Below are positions 15,738 through 25,662 of a stretch of 32,394 nucleotides of DNA, piece by piece. Numbering within the stretch: the first letter of the stretch is position 1; every line of letters begins with the position of its first letter. This DNA comes from Solimicrobium sp. (GTDB lineage: Bacteria > Pseudomonadota > Gammaproteobacteria > Burkholderiales > Burkholderiaceae_D): NCBI GenBank assembly GCA_021155915.1, contig JAJNBE010000027.1, positions 1 through 32,394 of the forward strand, given 5' to 3'. The position numbers were made by a program, and so were the translations under genes. The notes under the pieces were generated by a model, which was not told the origin of the DNA, did no database searches, and saw nothing but the letters and a program-made list of their open reading frames with translations.

Positions 15738-18173
15738 CTACCATCCGGGTGGCTTCACTTTTGCCAATGCATCAAAGCCCTTTTTTTTCGCATGCGCCAC
15801 CATGGCTGTTTTCAGTCCCTCGGTACAAGTGGGGGCACCGTTCTGCCCTTTTAACTTATCTAGCCAAATAACAGATTGATCCACCTCTTTTTCATCCTTA
15901 AACACGTTTGCATCCAATGTTTTTGCTTTCACGATTAGACCGGCCCCATAATTTCTAATAGCCTCAGGAGAATCTCCGTCCTCACCGAAGATGGAAGCAG
16001 AGGAATAAGTAACAAACATAGCAGCGAGACAAATAAGATACTGCGCTTGCTCCGTCGCACTCATTTCTGAAAAACCAAAAATTGTCTGGATTTGTTTAAA
16101 GTGTGCAGCCGTTATTCCAGCTTCTTCCTCTAAAACGGGGCCAAAAATTTTCCCTAACGCGACCTGATCGGCATGGCCTGTGAGTTTCTCTTCACAACTT
16201 ATCATATTCAGGGCATCTTTAAACAAGGAGGTATAGTCCCTGGCAATGCTGTTTTCGTTATTGTCCGGATTAGTAAAATTAAAATCGAATGCATCTAATA
16301 ATTTGGGAAATTTCGCCCTACTTAGCTGATTTTGATATTCCTTATCGAATAAGGGAAAACCACTATACGCTTCAGCTACCGCTTTCAGGAAGGTTTTTTC
16401 ATTGTTTCGGCAATACATCACATTTTGCCATTCATAATTTGGGTCAGGCTTCAGCATCCCCTCTAACATATTCTGAGAAACTATTAACGCGTGACTCGTA
16501 CCGCCCTCATCTGTAGTAAAAAACACGAAGGCTGGATCGTCTCTGTTAATATCACGGATTTCCTCCAAGTTATTATTTATTTCGTTCTTATTACCTTCCG
16601 GTCCGCTACCGATATAAGTGTACTGGTTTTTATACAATTTCATTTCACTCAAATTCATATACTCATGATAAAGCTGTACAGCTTTTTCTTTTATTATGTC
16701 ATTTCTATGGCCAATACCTAATGCCAGAAGCAGCACAAAAAAGTCATTGTTGCTTAGCATAAACTCAGGTGGGAAGTTTTTCACCCTATCCAGACAGAAT
16801 TGCAGAGCTTGCTCACCCTCCAGCTCCAATGCAAAGTTCTCTGAGTTGCTTATTTTGCGAATAAATATTCCATCCATGAAATTTTGGATCTTGGGATCTT
16901 TAATATCAATAGGATTACTCATCCATATGTCCAGCAACGCGTCGTCGATGTCCGAACTGTCTATATCCTGCTCAATCAATGAATTGATGAGCTGGTGCAT
17001 CAGATGGCTGGGGTTAAGGAGCTCGATTACTTTAAGGGGACTGTGGTCTTGTTGGCAATTAGGCCGGTCTTCTTGCAAAAAAAATCGTCCACGTTTAAGT
17101 TCGATTGTATATGAAGCATCTGGTCCTTGGATGGAGTAGTCGTCCTCGCTCCGAGTGATGAATATATACCTCATTAATTCCGAGGGGTCTTGAGAAACCT
17201 GAGGTAGGACACCTGCAATGCATTTCAGCTCTTCTACAGAAAATTGCAGCAAATCCTTTGCAGCCTGAGGACTAAGGACTAATTTTTCTATTACCTGTTT
17301 TTTTTCATTAGTTTCCCGCATCAACTGATTTTCTATCAGCTGCGTATATAAATCGATAAGCGCATCTGGTTGCGACTCGGACATGGAATTTATAGCTACG
17401 GCAAGCTCGTCTTCAAGATATTTTATTATGTCTTCTTTAGGGCGGCCAATATGAATTAATTTCCCGGATTCCAAGTCCCTCACTACTACATGGTCGTTTC
17501 CATTTATGCACAGTTCAAATTTGCCTACAGTAATAACTTCCTCATCGCTCTCGTTAAACAGATCTTCTACTGACAATTGCAGCGAATCCTTTGTCTCCTG
17601 AGAACTATTAAGCAATTTTTCGATTACCTTAATTTTTTCATTATTTTTTTGATCTACCAGCTTGTTATGCAAATCCATGACTGCCTGTGGTGGCAACTTA
17701 GTCGACGAATTTATAGCTCCAGCAAGACTTTCTTCAAAATCTTTTTTTATGTCTTTTTTAGTTCGGTGAGTATTTAAAGTCTTCTGAGATTCCAAGTCCT
17801 TTAGTACTACATGATCTTCTTCGTTTACGCTTATTTCAAATTTGCCGACAATAATCACTTCCTCATTACTCTGATTAAATAATACTTCTCCTATAACAAT
17901 AGCCGCATCACTCTGCTTTGCCCTTCCATTGACAAATTGATAGGCTTCATTTATTAGCAATGAAAGTCCCAGAAGAGGCGAAAACAACCACGCCAGTGTT
18001 GTACTCAATGTTTCCTTATAATCATTCACAGAGTCAAAAACATTTGGAGCGTCCTTGGGGAGAGCTTCATTTGACTTTTCCTTATGGGCACCTTTATTTT
18101 CAAAAAGCCTTTGCATTGTTCCTAAAGATGAATATGAGGATAATTCGGGTCGGGGGACGCTAAAGTTGTTCAT
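15738..18173 (-). CDS. Large protein with internal 108-residue repeats, unknown function (candidate effector)
   Basis: The protein has 811 residues and no family was recognised. AGGAAAT stands just before the ATG. Residues 58-76 are hydrophobic (TLAWLFSPLLGLSLLINEA) and could insert in a membrane. Two repeats of about 108 residues follow (about 96-203 and 204-313). Each opens with LFN.S.EEVI.VGKFE, continues HVV..DLES, and ends with a helical VIEKL segment. A weaker third unit may start near 314. The C-terminal half is acidic and helix-rich, with no catalytic motif that could be named. Its size, internal duplication and position among repeat proteins fit a secreted effector, but there is no direct evidence. 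Upstream is a long divergent intergenic region with a hairpin at 18377-18408. Confidence 0.75.
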   Translation of the reverse strand: MNNFSVPRPELSSYSSLGTMQRLFENKGAHKEKSNEALPKDAPNVFDSVNDYKETLSTTLAWLFSPLLGLSLLINEAYQFVNGRAKQSDAAIVIGEVLFNQSNEEVIIVGKFEISVNEEDHVVLKDLESQKTLNTHRTKKDIKKDFEESLAGAINSSTKLPPQAVMDLHNKLVDQKNNEKIKVIEKLLNSSQETKDSLQLSVEDLFNESDEEVITVGKFELCINGNDHVVVRDLESGKLIHIGRPKEDIIKYLEDELAVAINSMSESQPDALIDLYTQLIENQLMRETNEKKQVIEKLVLSPQAAKDLLQFSVEELKCIAGVLPQVSQDPSELMRYIFITRSEDDYSIQGPDASYTIELKRGRFFLQEDRPNCQQDHSPLKVIELLNPSHLMHQLINSLIEQDIDSSDIDDALLDIWMSNPIDIKDPKIQNFMDGIFIRKISNSENFALELEGEQALQFCLDRVKNFPPEFMLSNNDFFVLLLALGIGHRNDIIKEKAVQLYHEYMNLSEMKLYKNQYTYIGSGPEGNKNEINNNLEEIRDINRDDPAFVFFTTDEGGTSHALIVSQNMLEGMLKPDPNYEWQNVMYCRNNEKTFLKAVAEAYSGFPLFDKEYQNQLSRAKFPKLLDAFDFNFTNPDNNENSIARDYTSLFKDALNMISCEEKLTGHADQVALGKIFGPVLEEEAGITAAHFKQIQTIFGFSEMSATEQAQYLICLAAMFVTYSSASIFGEDGDSPEAIRNYGAGLIVKAKTLDANVFKDEKEVDQSVIWLDKLKGQNGAPTCTEGLKTAMVAHAKKKGFDALAKVKPPGW

Positions 18174-18376
18174 ATCATTTCCTATTCACTGATTAATCAG
18201 CTCACTGAATTCCTCTCAGCGAATGCATCTCTGTTTGTTTCTTAACGGGCGGCCCAAGTTTAAATTCCAGACTTTTTGTTCTGGGGAAGCAAATAACTTA
18301 ACTTGCTTATCTTGCTTTACTCAGAAACTTGCTAGGAATAAGCCTCTTATCTAATTATCATTATACAAATCGCACA

Positions 18377-18408
18377 TACGTAGTGATATAAGTAATATCC
18401 ACTACGTA
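18377..18408. promoter_or_regulatory. Long hairpin or operator-like dyad
   Basis: TACGTAGTG at 18377-18385 pairs with CACTACGTA at 18400-18408, and the stem continues inward with ATAT on both sides apart from one bulged base. It lies about 200 bases upstream of the 811-residue gene and 50 bases before the small gene at 18462, so it could serve either. No T-run follows. Confidence 0.4.
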
Positions 18409-18461
18409 TTAACCACAATAAGGTCAAATAAGCGCCCGGGTCGTGCGTTGCGAGGTAAAGG

Positions 18462-18635
18462 GTGAAGGACAAACGGATTTTCTTTGCAAGGAAAGTTTCC
18501 TCGCCACCGAAAATTAATGCAGCCTATGAAAAAAGACTGGACTTTTATCTAGCCTTTCTGAAGGAGATGAGTATACAGTCACGTAGTTACTATACGTTCT
18601 ACAATCGGGCAATGTATCGAAAAGTTACTGATTAA
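18462..18635 (+). CDS. Small basic protein, 57 residues (possible gene)
   Basis: A GTG start with GAGG about 7 bases upstream opens a 57-codon frame. It reads VKDKRIFFARKVSSPPKIN, then AAYEKRLDFYLAFLKEM and RSYYTFYNRAMYRKVTD. The amphipathic, aromatic-rich and basic make-up looks protein-like. No family was recognised. It may instead be the remnant of a longer gene. It is the only coding-like signal in the 590 bases between the 811-residue gene and pncC. Confidence 0.4.
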   Translation: MKDKRIFFARKVSSPPKINAAYEKRLDFYLAFLKEMSIQSRSYYTFYNRAMYRKVTD

Positions 18636-18763
18636 CTCGATTTGACGAAATCTATTTGAAAAGAACCAGGGCTCCCCTCTTCCCATTTATGTCTTATTTG
18701 GCATGACGCGCGTGATAGAGAACACATACGGTTTAGTGCTCAATATAGCTGGACAAAAACGGC

Positions 18764-19243
18764 TTAAGCTAAAAATTGCAGTAATCCCTTCAACGCATGC
18801 TCAACAGATTGTTCGCGTACCGACTGTCGGTCGCCGTTAAAATGGAGACGCGCTGTGTGGGTTTTTCCCTCCATACTCCAGGCGAAACAGACTGTACCTA
18901 CCGGTTTCCCGGGGACCGCACCTTGTGGACCTGCAATGCCAGTGGTAGCCAACGCCACATGCGCGTCGCAATTGGCCAAAGTACCTTCAGCCATGGCGGC
19001 AGCAATTTCTTCACTGACAGCACCGTATTGAGCAATCATTGCCGGTGAGATGTTGAGTAATTCACATTTGGATGCGTTCGAATAGGTAATGAAGCCACAT
19101 TCAAACCAACTGGACGAACCAGATATTTCCGTTATTGCTTGTGCAACACCGCCTCCCGTGCAAGATTCGGCGGTAGCTAATAACCGCTTTTTTTTGGTTA
19201 GTAGTTCACCGACTTGGGTGGCTAATTGAGCCAGGTTGTCCAT
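18764..19243 (-). CDS. pncC: Nicotinamide-nucleotide amidohydrolase PncC (CinA C-terminal family)
   Basis: This enzyme deamidates nicotinamide mononucleotide to nicotinate mononucleotide, returning NAD breakdown products to the pyridine nucleotide cycle in the cytosol. The 159 residues cover the whole single-domain family. Signature runs are TAESCTGGGVAQAIT near the N-terminus, SSWFECGFITYSNASK, YGAVSEEIAAAMAEG, the TTGIAGPQGAVPGKPVGTV loop and a late HFNGDRQSVREQSVEHAL. AGAGGAA lies before the ATG. It follows maeB on the same strand with a 123-base gap, so it may be co-transcribed or have its own promoter. In gammaproteobacteria it is often beside recA, which is not seen here. Confidence 0.93.
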   Translation of the reverse strand: MDNLAQLATQVGELLTKKKRLLATAESCTGGGVAQAITEISGSSSWFECGFITYSNASKCELLNISPAMIAQYGAVSEEIAAAMAEGTLANCDAHVALATTGIAGPQGAVPGKPVGTVCFAWSMEGKTHTARLHFNGDRQSVREQSVEHALKGLLQFLA

Positions 19244-19366
19244 TGTTTATTCCTCTTTACCTAAATTGAAGTAACGTTGCTCTTTATCAACCGCGCTGCC
19301 CAACCTGTTGCACGCTGTGTTAGGCTCATAAAAGTCGTGGCTGAGACCTACATTAATCCTTAACTT

Positions 19367-21679
19367 TTAGCTCTTAGCCACCGCATCAACTACACATAAA
19401 GCCGTCATGTTAACAATGCGGCGTACCGTTGCCGATGGTGTCAAAATATGTACAGGTTTAGCACATCCTAACAAAATAGGACCAATCGCGATTCCATTCC
19501 CCGCAGTAACTTTCAGGAGGTTATAAGAGATATTGGCAGCATCAATATTGGGCAAGACCAACAAATTAGCATCGGTTTTTAATGTTGAACCCGGCATACT
19601 TTTTTTACGATAAATACTATCCAATGCGGAATCACCATGCATCTCACCATCCACTTCCAAGTCAGGGGCCAAACGCTGAATGATGGCTAACGCAGCACGC
19701 ATTTTTTGCGCCGATTCACTGTTACCCGAACCAAAATTAGAATGAGAAAGTAAGGCAACATAGGGCGTTATACCAAAACGGCGCATTTCTTCTGCAGCCA
19801 AAATCGTAATTTCAGCAATTTGCTCCGCACTGGGATTTTCGTTGACATGGGTGTCTACCAGAATAATTTGTCGATCTGATAGCACCAGCGCATTCATCGC
19901 CGCATACACCTGGGCACCTGCGCGTTTTCCGAGCACCTTATCGATGTACTGTAAATGTAAATGCGTGTTACCAAATGTGCCACATATCATCCCGTCGGCG
20001 TGACCTTTTCTAATCGTCATGGCGCCAATTAAGGTATGACGACGGCGCATCTCTATTTTGGCGTATTGTTGCGTGACGCCTTGGCGAGACGTGAGTTCGT
20101 AATAGGTTTCCCAATAGTCGCGATAACGCTCATCAAACTCGGGGTTAATTACTTCAAAATCTACACCGGCCTTGAGACGCAGACCAAATTTTTCGATACG
20201 CCGATTTATGATTAAGGGACGACCAACTAAAATGGGGTGCGCTAAATGTTCGTCAGCAATAATCTGAACCGCGCGTAAAACGCGCTCTTCTTCGCCTTCT
20301 GCAAAGACGATGCGTTTTTTATGATTGGGGGTATTCTTGGCAACTTGAAACGCGGGTTTCATAAAAGTTCCGCTGTGATAAACGAATTGCAACAGTTTTT
20401 CTTCGTAAGCAACAAAATCCATAATAGGGCGCGTGGCTACACCAGATTCAAATGCGGCTTTCGCAACTGCCGGGGCAATTTTTATCATCAAGCGGGGATC
20501 AAAGGGTTTAGGAATTAAATACTCCGGGCCAAAACTTAAGTTGGTGAACCCGTAGACGGTCGCCACTACGTCAGACTGTTCCGCTTGTGCTAAGTCGGCA
20601 ATGGCATGCACAACCGCAATTTCCATTGCACGCGTAATAGTCGTGGCACCGCAATCCAACGCACCCCGAAAGATATAAGGAAAGCACAAAACGTTATTAA
20701 CTTGGTTAGGATAGTCCGAGCGTCCAGTGGCGATAATGGCATCACTACGCACTTCCATGACTTCTTCGGGCAAAATTTCGGGTGTCGGGTTAGCTAGTGC
20801 TAATACTAGTGGGCGCGGCGCCATTTGCATTACCATATCTTTTTTGAGAACACCTGCTGCAGATAAACCCAGGAAGACATCGGCTCCTGCGATAACCTCA
20901 GCTAAAGTGCGCGCAGCGGTATCTTGTGCAAAACATGCTTTGTGCGCATCCATTAATTCAATCCGACCTTTGTAGACTACGCCAGCTAAATCGGTTACAA
21001 AAATGTTTTCTACCGGAAAGCCTAAATCAACAATTAGTTCGAGGCAAGCCAAGGCTGCAGCCCCCGCACCTGAGACCACTAACTTACATTTTTTAATATC
21101 TTTATTGACGACTTTTAAACCATTCAGAATTGCCGCCCCTACAATGATAGCCGTGCCGTGCTGATCATCATGAAAAACCGGTATCTTCATCCGGTCGCGT
21201 AACTTACGTTCAATATAAAAGCATTCGGGTGCTTTGATATCTTCCAGATTTATCCCACCAAAAGTGGGTTCCAATGAGGCGATAATGTCGCACAATTTGT
21301 CGGGGTCCGATTCATTAATTTCAATATCAAAAACATCAATGCCAGCAAATTTTTTAAATAAAACCCCTTTGCCTTCCATAACAGGTTTAGAAGCCAGTGG
21401 CCCGATATTTCCTAAGCCCAAAACGGCTGTGCCATTGGTGATGACCCCGACTAAATTACCACGCGCTGTGTATTTAAACGCATTAGCCGGATCTTTGACA
21501 ATCTCTTCGCACGGCGCCGCCACGCCGGGGGAATAAGCCAGAGATAAGTCATGTTGATTGGTTAACTGTTTGGTGGCAGTGACACTGATTTTTCCGGGAA
21601 TAGGAAATTCGTGATATTCCAAAGCAGCGTCGCGTTGAGTCTGTTTGGTTTGCGCGGCTTTGTCTGAACTATCATTCAT
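19367..21679 (-). CDS. maeB: NADP-dependent malic enzyme MaeB (malic enzyme-phosphotransacetylase fusion)
   Basis: MaeB decarboxylates malate to pyruvate and supplies NADPH. The 770-residue length is the usual one for the fused form. The N-terminal malic part (about 20-430) shows [14 protein letters not shown], then [33 protein letters not shown] and the dinucleotide-binding [16 protein letters not shown]. The C-terminal part (about 440-765) is related to phosphate acetyltransferase ([19 protein letters not shown], then a late [20 protein letters not shown]). In MaeB this domain senses acetyl-CoA and similar metabolites and is usually not catalytic. AAAGGTGGG precedes the ATG. It is divergent from the membrane-protein gene at 21980 and upstream of pncC. 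Confidence 0.95.
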   Translation of the reverse strand: MNDSSDKAAQTKQTQRDAALEYHEFPIPGKISVTATKQLTNQHDLSLAYSPGVAAPCEEIVKDPANAFKYTARGNLVGVITNGTAVLGLGNIGPLASKPVMEGKGVLFKKFAGIDVFDIEINESDPDKLCDIIASLEPTFGGINLEDIKAPECFYIERKLRDRMKIPVFHDDQHGTAIIVGAAILNGLKVVNKDIKKCKLVVSGAGAAALACLELIVDLGFPVENIFVTDLAGVVYKGRIELMDAHKACFAQDTAARTLAEVIAGADVFLGLSAAGVLKKDMVMQMAPRPLVLALANPTPEILPEEVMEVRSDAIIATGRSDYPNQVNNVLCFPYIFRGALDCGATTITRAMEIAVVHAIADLAQAEQSDVVATVYGFTNLSFGPEYLIPKPFDPRLMIKIAPAVAKAAFESGVATRPIMDFVAYEEKLLQFVYHSGTFMKPAFQVAKNTPNHKKRIVFAEGEEERVLRAVQIIADEHLAHPILVGRPLIINRRIEKFGLRLKAGVDFEVINPEFDERYRDYWETYYELTSRQGVTQQYAKIEMRRRHTLIGAMTIRKGHADGMICGTFGNTHLHLQYIDKVLGKRAGAQVYAAMNALVLSDRQIILVDTHVNENPSAEQIAEITILAAEEMRRFGITPYVALLSHSNFGSGNSESAQKMRAALAIIQRLAPDLEVDGEMHGDSALDSIYRKKSMPGSTLKTDANLLVLPNIDAANISYNLLKVTAGNGIAIGPILLGCAKPVHILTPSATVRRIVNMTALCVVDAVAKS

Positions 21680-21979
21680 GAGAGCCCACCTTTCTTGTGG
21701 TAAGTGAATTCATTTTGTAAGTGTTAAGCGCAAGTCCGATTACAATTCGGCTTTGTATTTATAGTTTTTTTTTATTTATAATTTCGCTAAGCTCGCGATT
21801 TTACCAGAGAGCGTATCAAACGTTGTATCGAGAATTAGGCTAATGAATTAGGCCAATGAATTAGGGCAATTCTTCCCAGCTTAAAATCTGCGCAGATAGT
21901 AGAAAGATAAAACATTAAATTTGCCCAACCCGAAAACGCGTTAGTTCATAACAATAGTCATTTTGAACAGGAGTAATTA
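21680..21979. other. Divergent intergenic region of maeB and the membrane-protein gene
   Basis: No gene is seen. It is A/T-rich, with a run of T at about 21764-21775. It must carry the promoters of both divergent genes, but no -10/-35 pair is clear enough to place. The words AATGAATTAGG and CAATGAATTAGGGC near 21842-21865 form a short imperfect direct repeat. Confidence 0.45.
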
Positions 21980-22903
21980 GTGTTACCACGTTTTAGTAAG
22001 GTAAAGCAGCGAACTAAGTTTGCTGATACCGTTTTACTGACTCTAAGTTGGGGCACCTTAGCGCTCGGAATAACGTTATCTCGGAAGCCTTTGGAATATA
22101 ACTTTGAAAATACCTTTTATCCGCATCAACGCCTACGTAATTTCGTTGCCATTTTTCTGATGGTTTCACTGCATCTTTTCCTAGCATATTTTTTGTTATA
22201 CGAAAAAGTGGAACCGCCGCTTAAGCAAGGTGATGAAAAGGGAAAAGTGATCGTTTTAAACTTGTATGAAAAAAATGAACCTGGCAAAAGGGCCGAACTT
22301 GCTAATAATGCTCCATTGACTCGAGCGATGCCACCGGCCCGACCTAGAAAACAGCAGCATCCACATCCGCTTGCGCGGTCGACGACGCCCAAACCTACCA
22401 TAAAGTTACCGGCCCGTATTATAGATAGCGGAAGGATAGGAAAACAGATTGCAAAAGTTAGAGAGAAACAACATGCGCAGGAAGAAGCAGCCGCACAATC
22501 CTATAATGACGCCCAGTTAGCCAGCGAGCCTCAATCAGAAGATGATATTGCTATGGCGCGAATTAAAGCCAATATCGAAGCCGCCAACTATCATAGAAAA
22601 GGCAAGAACGGTATTTTCCAAATAGTCGATAAAGGGGTGCAAACTGGACGGTTTTCATTCCGTGGTTGGGATAATAATCCGCGCCAAAGTACGTGGCAAA
22701 CTTACGAGGTAGATGCCGGGGTGGGCGGAAATGTTGAGTTAGCCTTAATTCGCCGAATAATAGAAATAATTCATGAACATTATCCGGGAGATTTCAATTG
22801 GGAATCGCAGCGTTTGGGACGAGTGGTTGTATTGTCAGCTCGTCCTGCCGATGCAGGCAATCTGGAAAGATTTATGATGAAAGAATTTTTTGAATCGAAG
22901 TAA
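21980..22903 (+). CDS. Membrane-anchored protein with TonB-like layout, unknown function
   Basis: The protein has 307 residues from a GTG start, with AGGAG well placed 7 bases before it. The N-terminus is basic, and one clear membrane segment lies at residues 53-74 (NFVAIFLMVSLHLFLAYFLL). A Pro/Arg/Lys-rich linker (about 75-150) and a charged helical stretch follow. A conserved-looking C-terminal domain (about 205-305) contains GRFSFRGW, DAGVGGNVELALIRRII and HYPGDFNWESQRLGRVVVLS. The layout resembles TonB/TolA (anchor, proline-rich linker, periplasmic domain), but the C-terminal domain is not TonB. Similar uncharacterised proteins occur in other proteobacteria as far as I recall. It is 21 bases upstream of the UPF0324 transporter and probably shares its transcript. 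Confidence 0.8.
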   Translation: MLPRFSKVKQRTKFADTVLLTLSWGTLALGITLSRKPLEYNFENTFYPHQRLRNFVAIFLMVSLHLFLAYFLLYEKVEPPLKQGDEKGKVIVLNLYEKNEPGKRAELANNAPLTRAMPPARPRKQQHPHPLARSTTPKPTIKLPARIIDSGRIGKQIAKVREKQHAQEEAAAQSYNDAQLASEPQSEDDIAMARIKANIEAANYHRKGKNGIFQIVDKGVQTGRFSFRGWDNNPRQSTWQTYEVDAGVGGNVELALIRRIIEIIHEHYPGDFNWESQRLGRVVVLSARPADAGNLERFMMKEFFESK

Positions 22904-22924
22904 ATTTTTGTATTGGAGTTTAGA

Positions 22925-23962
22925 ATGATCCGCACCCGCGTCGCTTCTTCAGTTCCGGGCCTGGCCTTATGTGGAGTAATTGCGTTTATTGCTTTTTGCC
23001 TGGGCGAACTAAGCTGGTTGCGCAGTTACGGACTAAGTGCACTTACTGTTGCGATTATGGTGGGAATGGTAATCGGCAATACCTACTACAAGAATGTTGA
23101 CACTTTGCTCGCGCCCGGAGTGGATTTATCAAAAAAAACTCTTCTTCGGCTTGGCATTATTTTATATGGCTTCAGGCTAACCTTGCAAGACGTTGCTAGT
23201 GTTGGATTCGAAGGAGTTACCAGCGACGCCTTGGTGCTCTGCTCGACTTTTTTATTAGCGCTTTTGGTAGGAATTAAGCTCTTCAAATTAACTCCGGGAA
23301 GCGTGGTTCTAATCGGTGCAGGGAGTTCAATCTGCGGTGCCGCAGCAGTGATGGCAGCGGAAGGTGAAGTAGACGCTACTGCGGAAGATGTTAGTGTGGC
23401 CATCTCTACAGTCGTAGTATTTGGTAGCGTAGCAATTTTTTTATACCCGTATTTATATGAACTAAATTTAACGGCCAATTGGATAGCGAGCAATAACGTT
23501 GCGTTTGGTATTTATGCCGGATCAACCATTCATGAAGTAGCACAAGTAGTAGCAGCGGGATTAAGTATTAGCCCCGCCGTGAGCGATGTAGCGGTCATTA
23601 CCAAAATGGTGCGCGTGATGATGCTGGCGCCTTTTTTATTATTGTTACCCCTGTTTTTTACTGGCAAATCAACGTCTTCTGAATCAACTAAAAAATCGGC
23701 CTTCCCCATTCCGTGGTTTGCTCTGCTATTTATTGCAATGACGGTGTTAAATTCAACGCAAATCCTGCCCGCCCAGCTGGTGAAAGTAGTAGTGCACATT
23801 GATACCCTATTGCTCGCAATGGCGATGGCGGCTTTGGGGTTAACTACCCACCTATCGGCTGTACGCAAATCTGGCGTAAAACCGTTATTGTTGGCGTTGA
23901 TTTTGTTTATTTGGCTAATAGTCGGGGGGGCTTTGATTAATCGATTTGTGTTTTGGCTGTAA
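22925..23962 (+). CDS. YeiH/UPF0324-family membrane transporter
   Basis: The protein has 345 residues and about ten hydrophobic segments. The family includes YeiH and is annotated as putative sulfate exporters; the substrate here is not shown. Family runs seen are PGLALCGVIAFIAFCLGEL, LRLGIILYGFRLTLQDVAS, the central GAGSSICGAAAVMAAE and TIHEVAQVVAAG. The frame extends to a TTG at 22913, but the ATG at 22925 with GGAG six bases before it is the better start. It lies 21 bases after the membrane-anchored protein gene, so the two are probably an operon. No linked LysR regulator is seen. Confidence 0.88.
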   Translation: MIRTRVASSVPGLALCGVIAFIAFCLGELSWLRSYGLSALTVAIMVGMVIGNTYYKNVDTLLAPGVDLSKKTLLRLGIILYGFRLTLQDVASVGFEGVTSDALVLCSTFLLALLVGIKLFKLTPGSVVLIGAGSSICGAAAVMAAEGEVDATAEDVSVAISTVVVFGSVAIFLYPYLYELNLTANWIASNNVAFGIYAGSTIHEVAQVVAAGLSISPAVSDVAVITKMVRVMMLAPFLLLLPLFFTGKSTSSESTKKSAFPIPWFALLFIAMTVLNSTQILPAQLVKVVVHIDTLLLAMAMAALGLTTHLSAVRKSGVKPLLLALILFIWLIVGGALINRFVFWL

Positions 23963-24074
23963 TGTATGCAGATAAAAGATAACTTCATAAAGGAAACACC
24001 TTTTATGTTGATCATTTAGCAATTTCAGACAGTGGATTTAAAAGTATGACACCCTACGAAAACCAAAATCATTC

Positions 24075-25070
24075 ATGACTGAATTCGAAGTAATCCAACG
24101 CTATTTCACCAATCGTCAACTATTACAATGTGGCGTTGATCTGAGCATTGGTGATGATTGCGCGTTATTCTCCCCGCGTGCCGGCACACAATTGGCGATA
24201 TCGTCCGACATGTTAGTTGAAGGTCGTCATTTTTTCTCTGATGCGAATGCACGCATGCTCGGGCATAAATCATTAGCGGTGAATCTATCTGATCTGGCGG
24301 CTATGGGAGCCGAACCACGCGCGTTTACCTTGGCGTTGGCGCTGCCAGAAGTTCAGCCGGTTTGGTTACGTGATTTTTCAGATGGGTTGTTTGAACTGGC
24401 TGATCACTATCATTGCCAACTTATCGGCGGCGATACTACCAAAGGTCCATTGAACATATGTATTACCGTGTTTGGTGAAGTTCCAAATGGTCAAGCACTA
24501 CGCCGTGATACGGCACGAGAAGGGGATGATATTTGGGTTTCGGGTACATTAGGTGACGCCCGTTTAGCTTTAGCGAGCTATTTGACGACAGATGCGAATC
24601 AACACAGTGATCTATGTACTATGTCGGAAATACAGAAACAGCAAGCCGCATTGCACCTTCATATGCCCTCACCCCGCATTGCATTGGGCATGGCGTTGCG
24701 AGGTGTGGCGCGCGCAGCTATTGACGTATCGGACGGACTCATTGGTGACCTTAATCATATTTTAGAACGATCAAAATCAGGTGCCACCGTATGGTGTGAC
24801 GCTCTGCCTTTTGGAGCTACGTTGTCGCATCAGAACGTCAGCGTGCAGCGTGAATTTGCATTGGCCGGGGGTGATGATTATGAGTTGTGTTTTACTGCGT
24901 CTAAGGATCAACGTAATGTCGTCTTAGCGGCGGCGAAACAAGCAGCCACCCAGGTTACGCGTATTGGTTATATCGAATCAGAAAAAGGTTTGCGTCTGAG
25001 GGATGCAAACAATCTTCCCGTCAATCTATCTATTCACTCTTTTGATCATTTTTATGAACCCGGAAACTAA
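24075..25070 (+). CDS. thiL: Thiamine-monophosphate kinase ThiL
   Basis: ThiL uses ATP to convert thiamine monophosphate to thiamine diphosphate, the active cofactor, in the cytosol. The 331 residues match the family in length. ATP and Mg binding runs are visible in order: LSIGDDCALF, AISSDMLVEGRHF, LGHKSLAVNLSDLAAMGA, LIGGDTTKGPL, the late AIDVSDGLIGDL and AGGDDYELCF. No strong ribosome site precedes the ATG at 24075. The stop overlaps the pgpA start by 17 bases, the usual thiL-pgpA coupling in gammaproteobacteria. The commonly linked nusB and ribH/ribE genes are not upstream here; a transporter gene is. Confidence 0.95.
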   Translation: MTEFEVIQRYFTNRQLLQCGVDLSIGDDCALFSPRAGTQLAISSDMLVEGRHFFSDANARMLGHKSLAVNLSDLAAMGAEPRAFTLALALPEVQPVWLRDFSDGLFELADHYHCQLIGGDTTKGPLNICITVFGEVPNGQALRRDTAREGDDIWVSGTLGDARLALASYLTTDANQHSDLCTMSEIQKQQAALHLHMPSPRIALGMALRGVARAAIDVSDGLIGDLNHILERSKSGATVWCDALPFGATLSHQNVSVQREFALAGGDDYELCFTASKDQRNVVLAAAKQAATQVTRIGYIESEKGLRLRDANNLPVNLSIHSFDHFYEPGN

Positions 25071-25584
25071 TCTAGATTCAGCGCCATTAAAAAAAATTAA
25101 ACCCACAGCGGCATTTATGTTGTCGGATCCCAGCCATTTTATTGCGCAAGGCTTTGGTACTGGTTTGTCGCCAATCATGCCGGGTACGATGGGGACGCTA
25201 TTTGCATGGTTTGCATTTATTACCTTAAGTAACCGGTGGCCGGAAGTATTTACCGAAATGCATTGGGCGTGGATTATTGGTGTAGGGTTCCTTCTTGGGG
25301 TTAAAATCTGTGACCGAACTGGTCGCGCACTGGGTGCGCCGGATCATGGCAGCATGGTTTGGGATGAAATTATCGCCATGTGGTTGGTTTTGCTATTCAT
25401 TATGCCAGCGGATTTTGCGACGCAATGCTGGGCGGTCTTCTGGTTTCGGGTCTTCGACATGACCAAACCGCCTCCGATCGCTTATTTTGACCAACACATC
25501 AAAGGCGGTTTTGGGGTAATGTGGGATGACATAGTAGCGGCATTTTATACCTTGCTGTTATTTGCGGTCTGGCGACTGATTTAA
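25054..25584 (+). CDS. pgpA: Phosphatidylglycerophosphatase A
   Basis: PgpA removes phosphate from phosphatidylglycerophosphate to make phosphatidylglycerol at the inner membrane. The ATG at 25054 gives 176 residues, close to the family norm. The frame is open to an ATG at 25003, but that would add a stretch overlapping thiL that looks non-family. Signature runs are FGTGLSPIMPGTMGTLFAWF, GSMVWDEIIAMWLVLLF, FRVFDMTKPPPIAYFD and GGFGVMWDDIVAAFYTLL, with the acidic residues expected for Mg binding, and several hydrophobic segments. It is translationally coupled to thiL. Confidence 0.95.
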   Translation: MNPETNLDSAPLKKIKPTAAFMLSDPSHFIAQGFGTGLSPIMPGTMGTLFAWFAFITLSNRWPEVFTEMHWAWIIGVGFLLGVKICDRTGRALGAPDHGSMVWDEIIAMWLVLLFIMPADFATQCWAVFWFRVFDMTKPPPIAYFDQHIKGGFGVMWDDIVAAFYTLLLFAVWRLI

Positions 25585-25602
25585 CGAATTGCATGCAACG
25601 TT

Positions 25603-25639
25603 ACGAAGTCAATGCACTTTTGAGTTGCCCGGACTTCGT
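25603..25639. terminator. Possible terminator between convergent pgpA and the GspE/PilB gene
   Basis: ACGAAGTC at 25603-25610 pairs with GACTTCGT at 25632-25639, followed on the plus strand by a T-rich run (TGCTTCTTCTT). The loop is long (21 bases), so it is only moderately convincing. The position just after the pgpA stop fits. Confidence 0.35.
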
Positions 25640-25662
25640 TGCTTCTTCTTGGCCCCCAGGTT

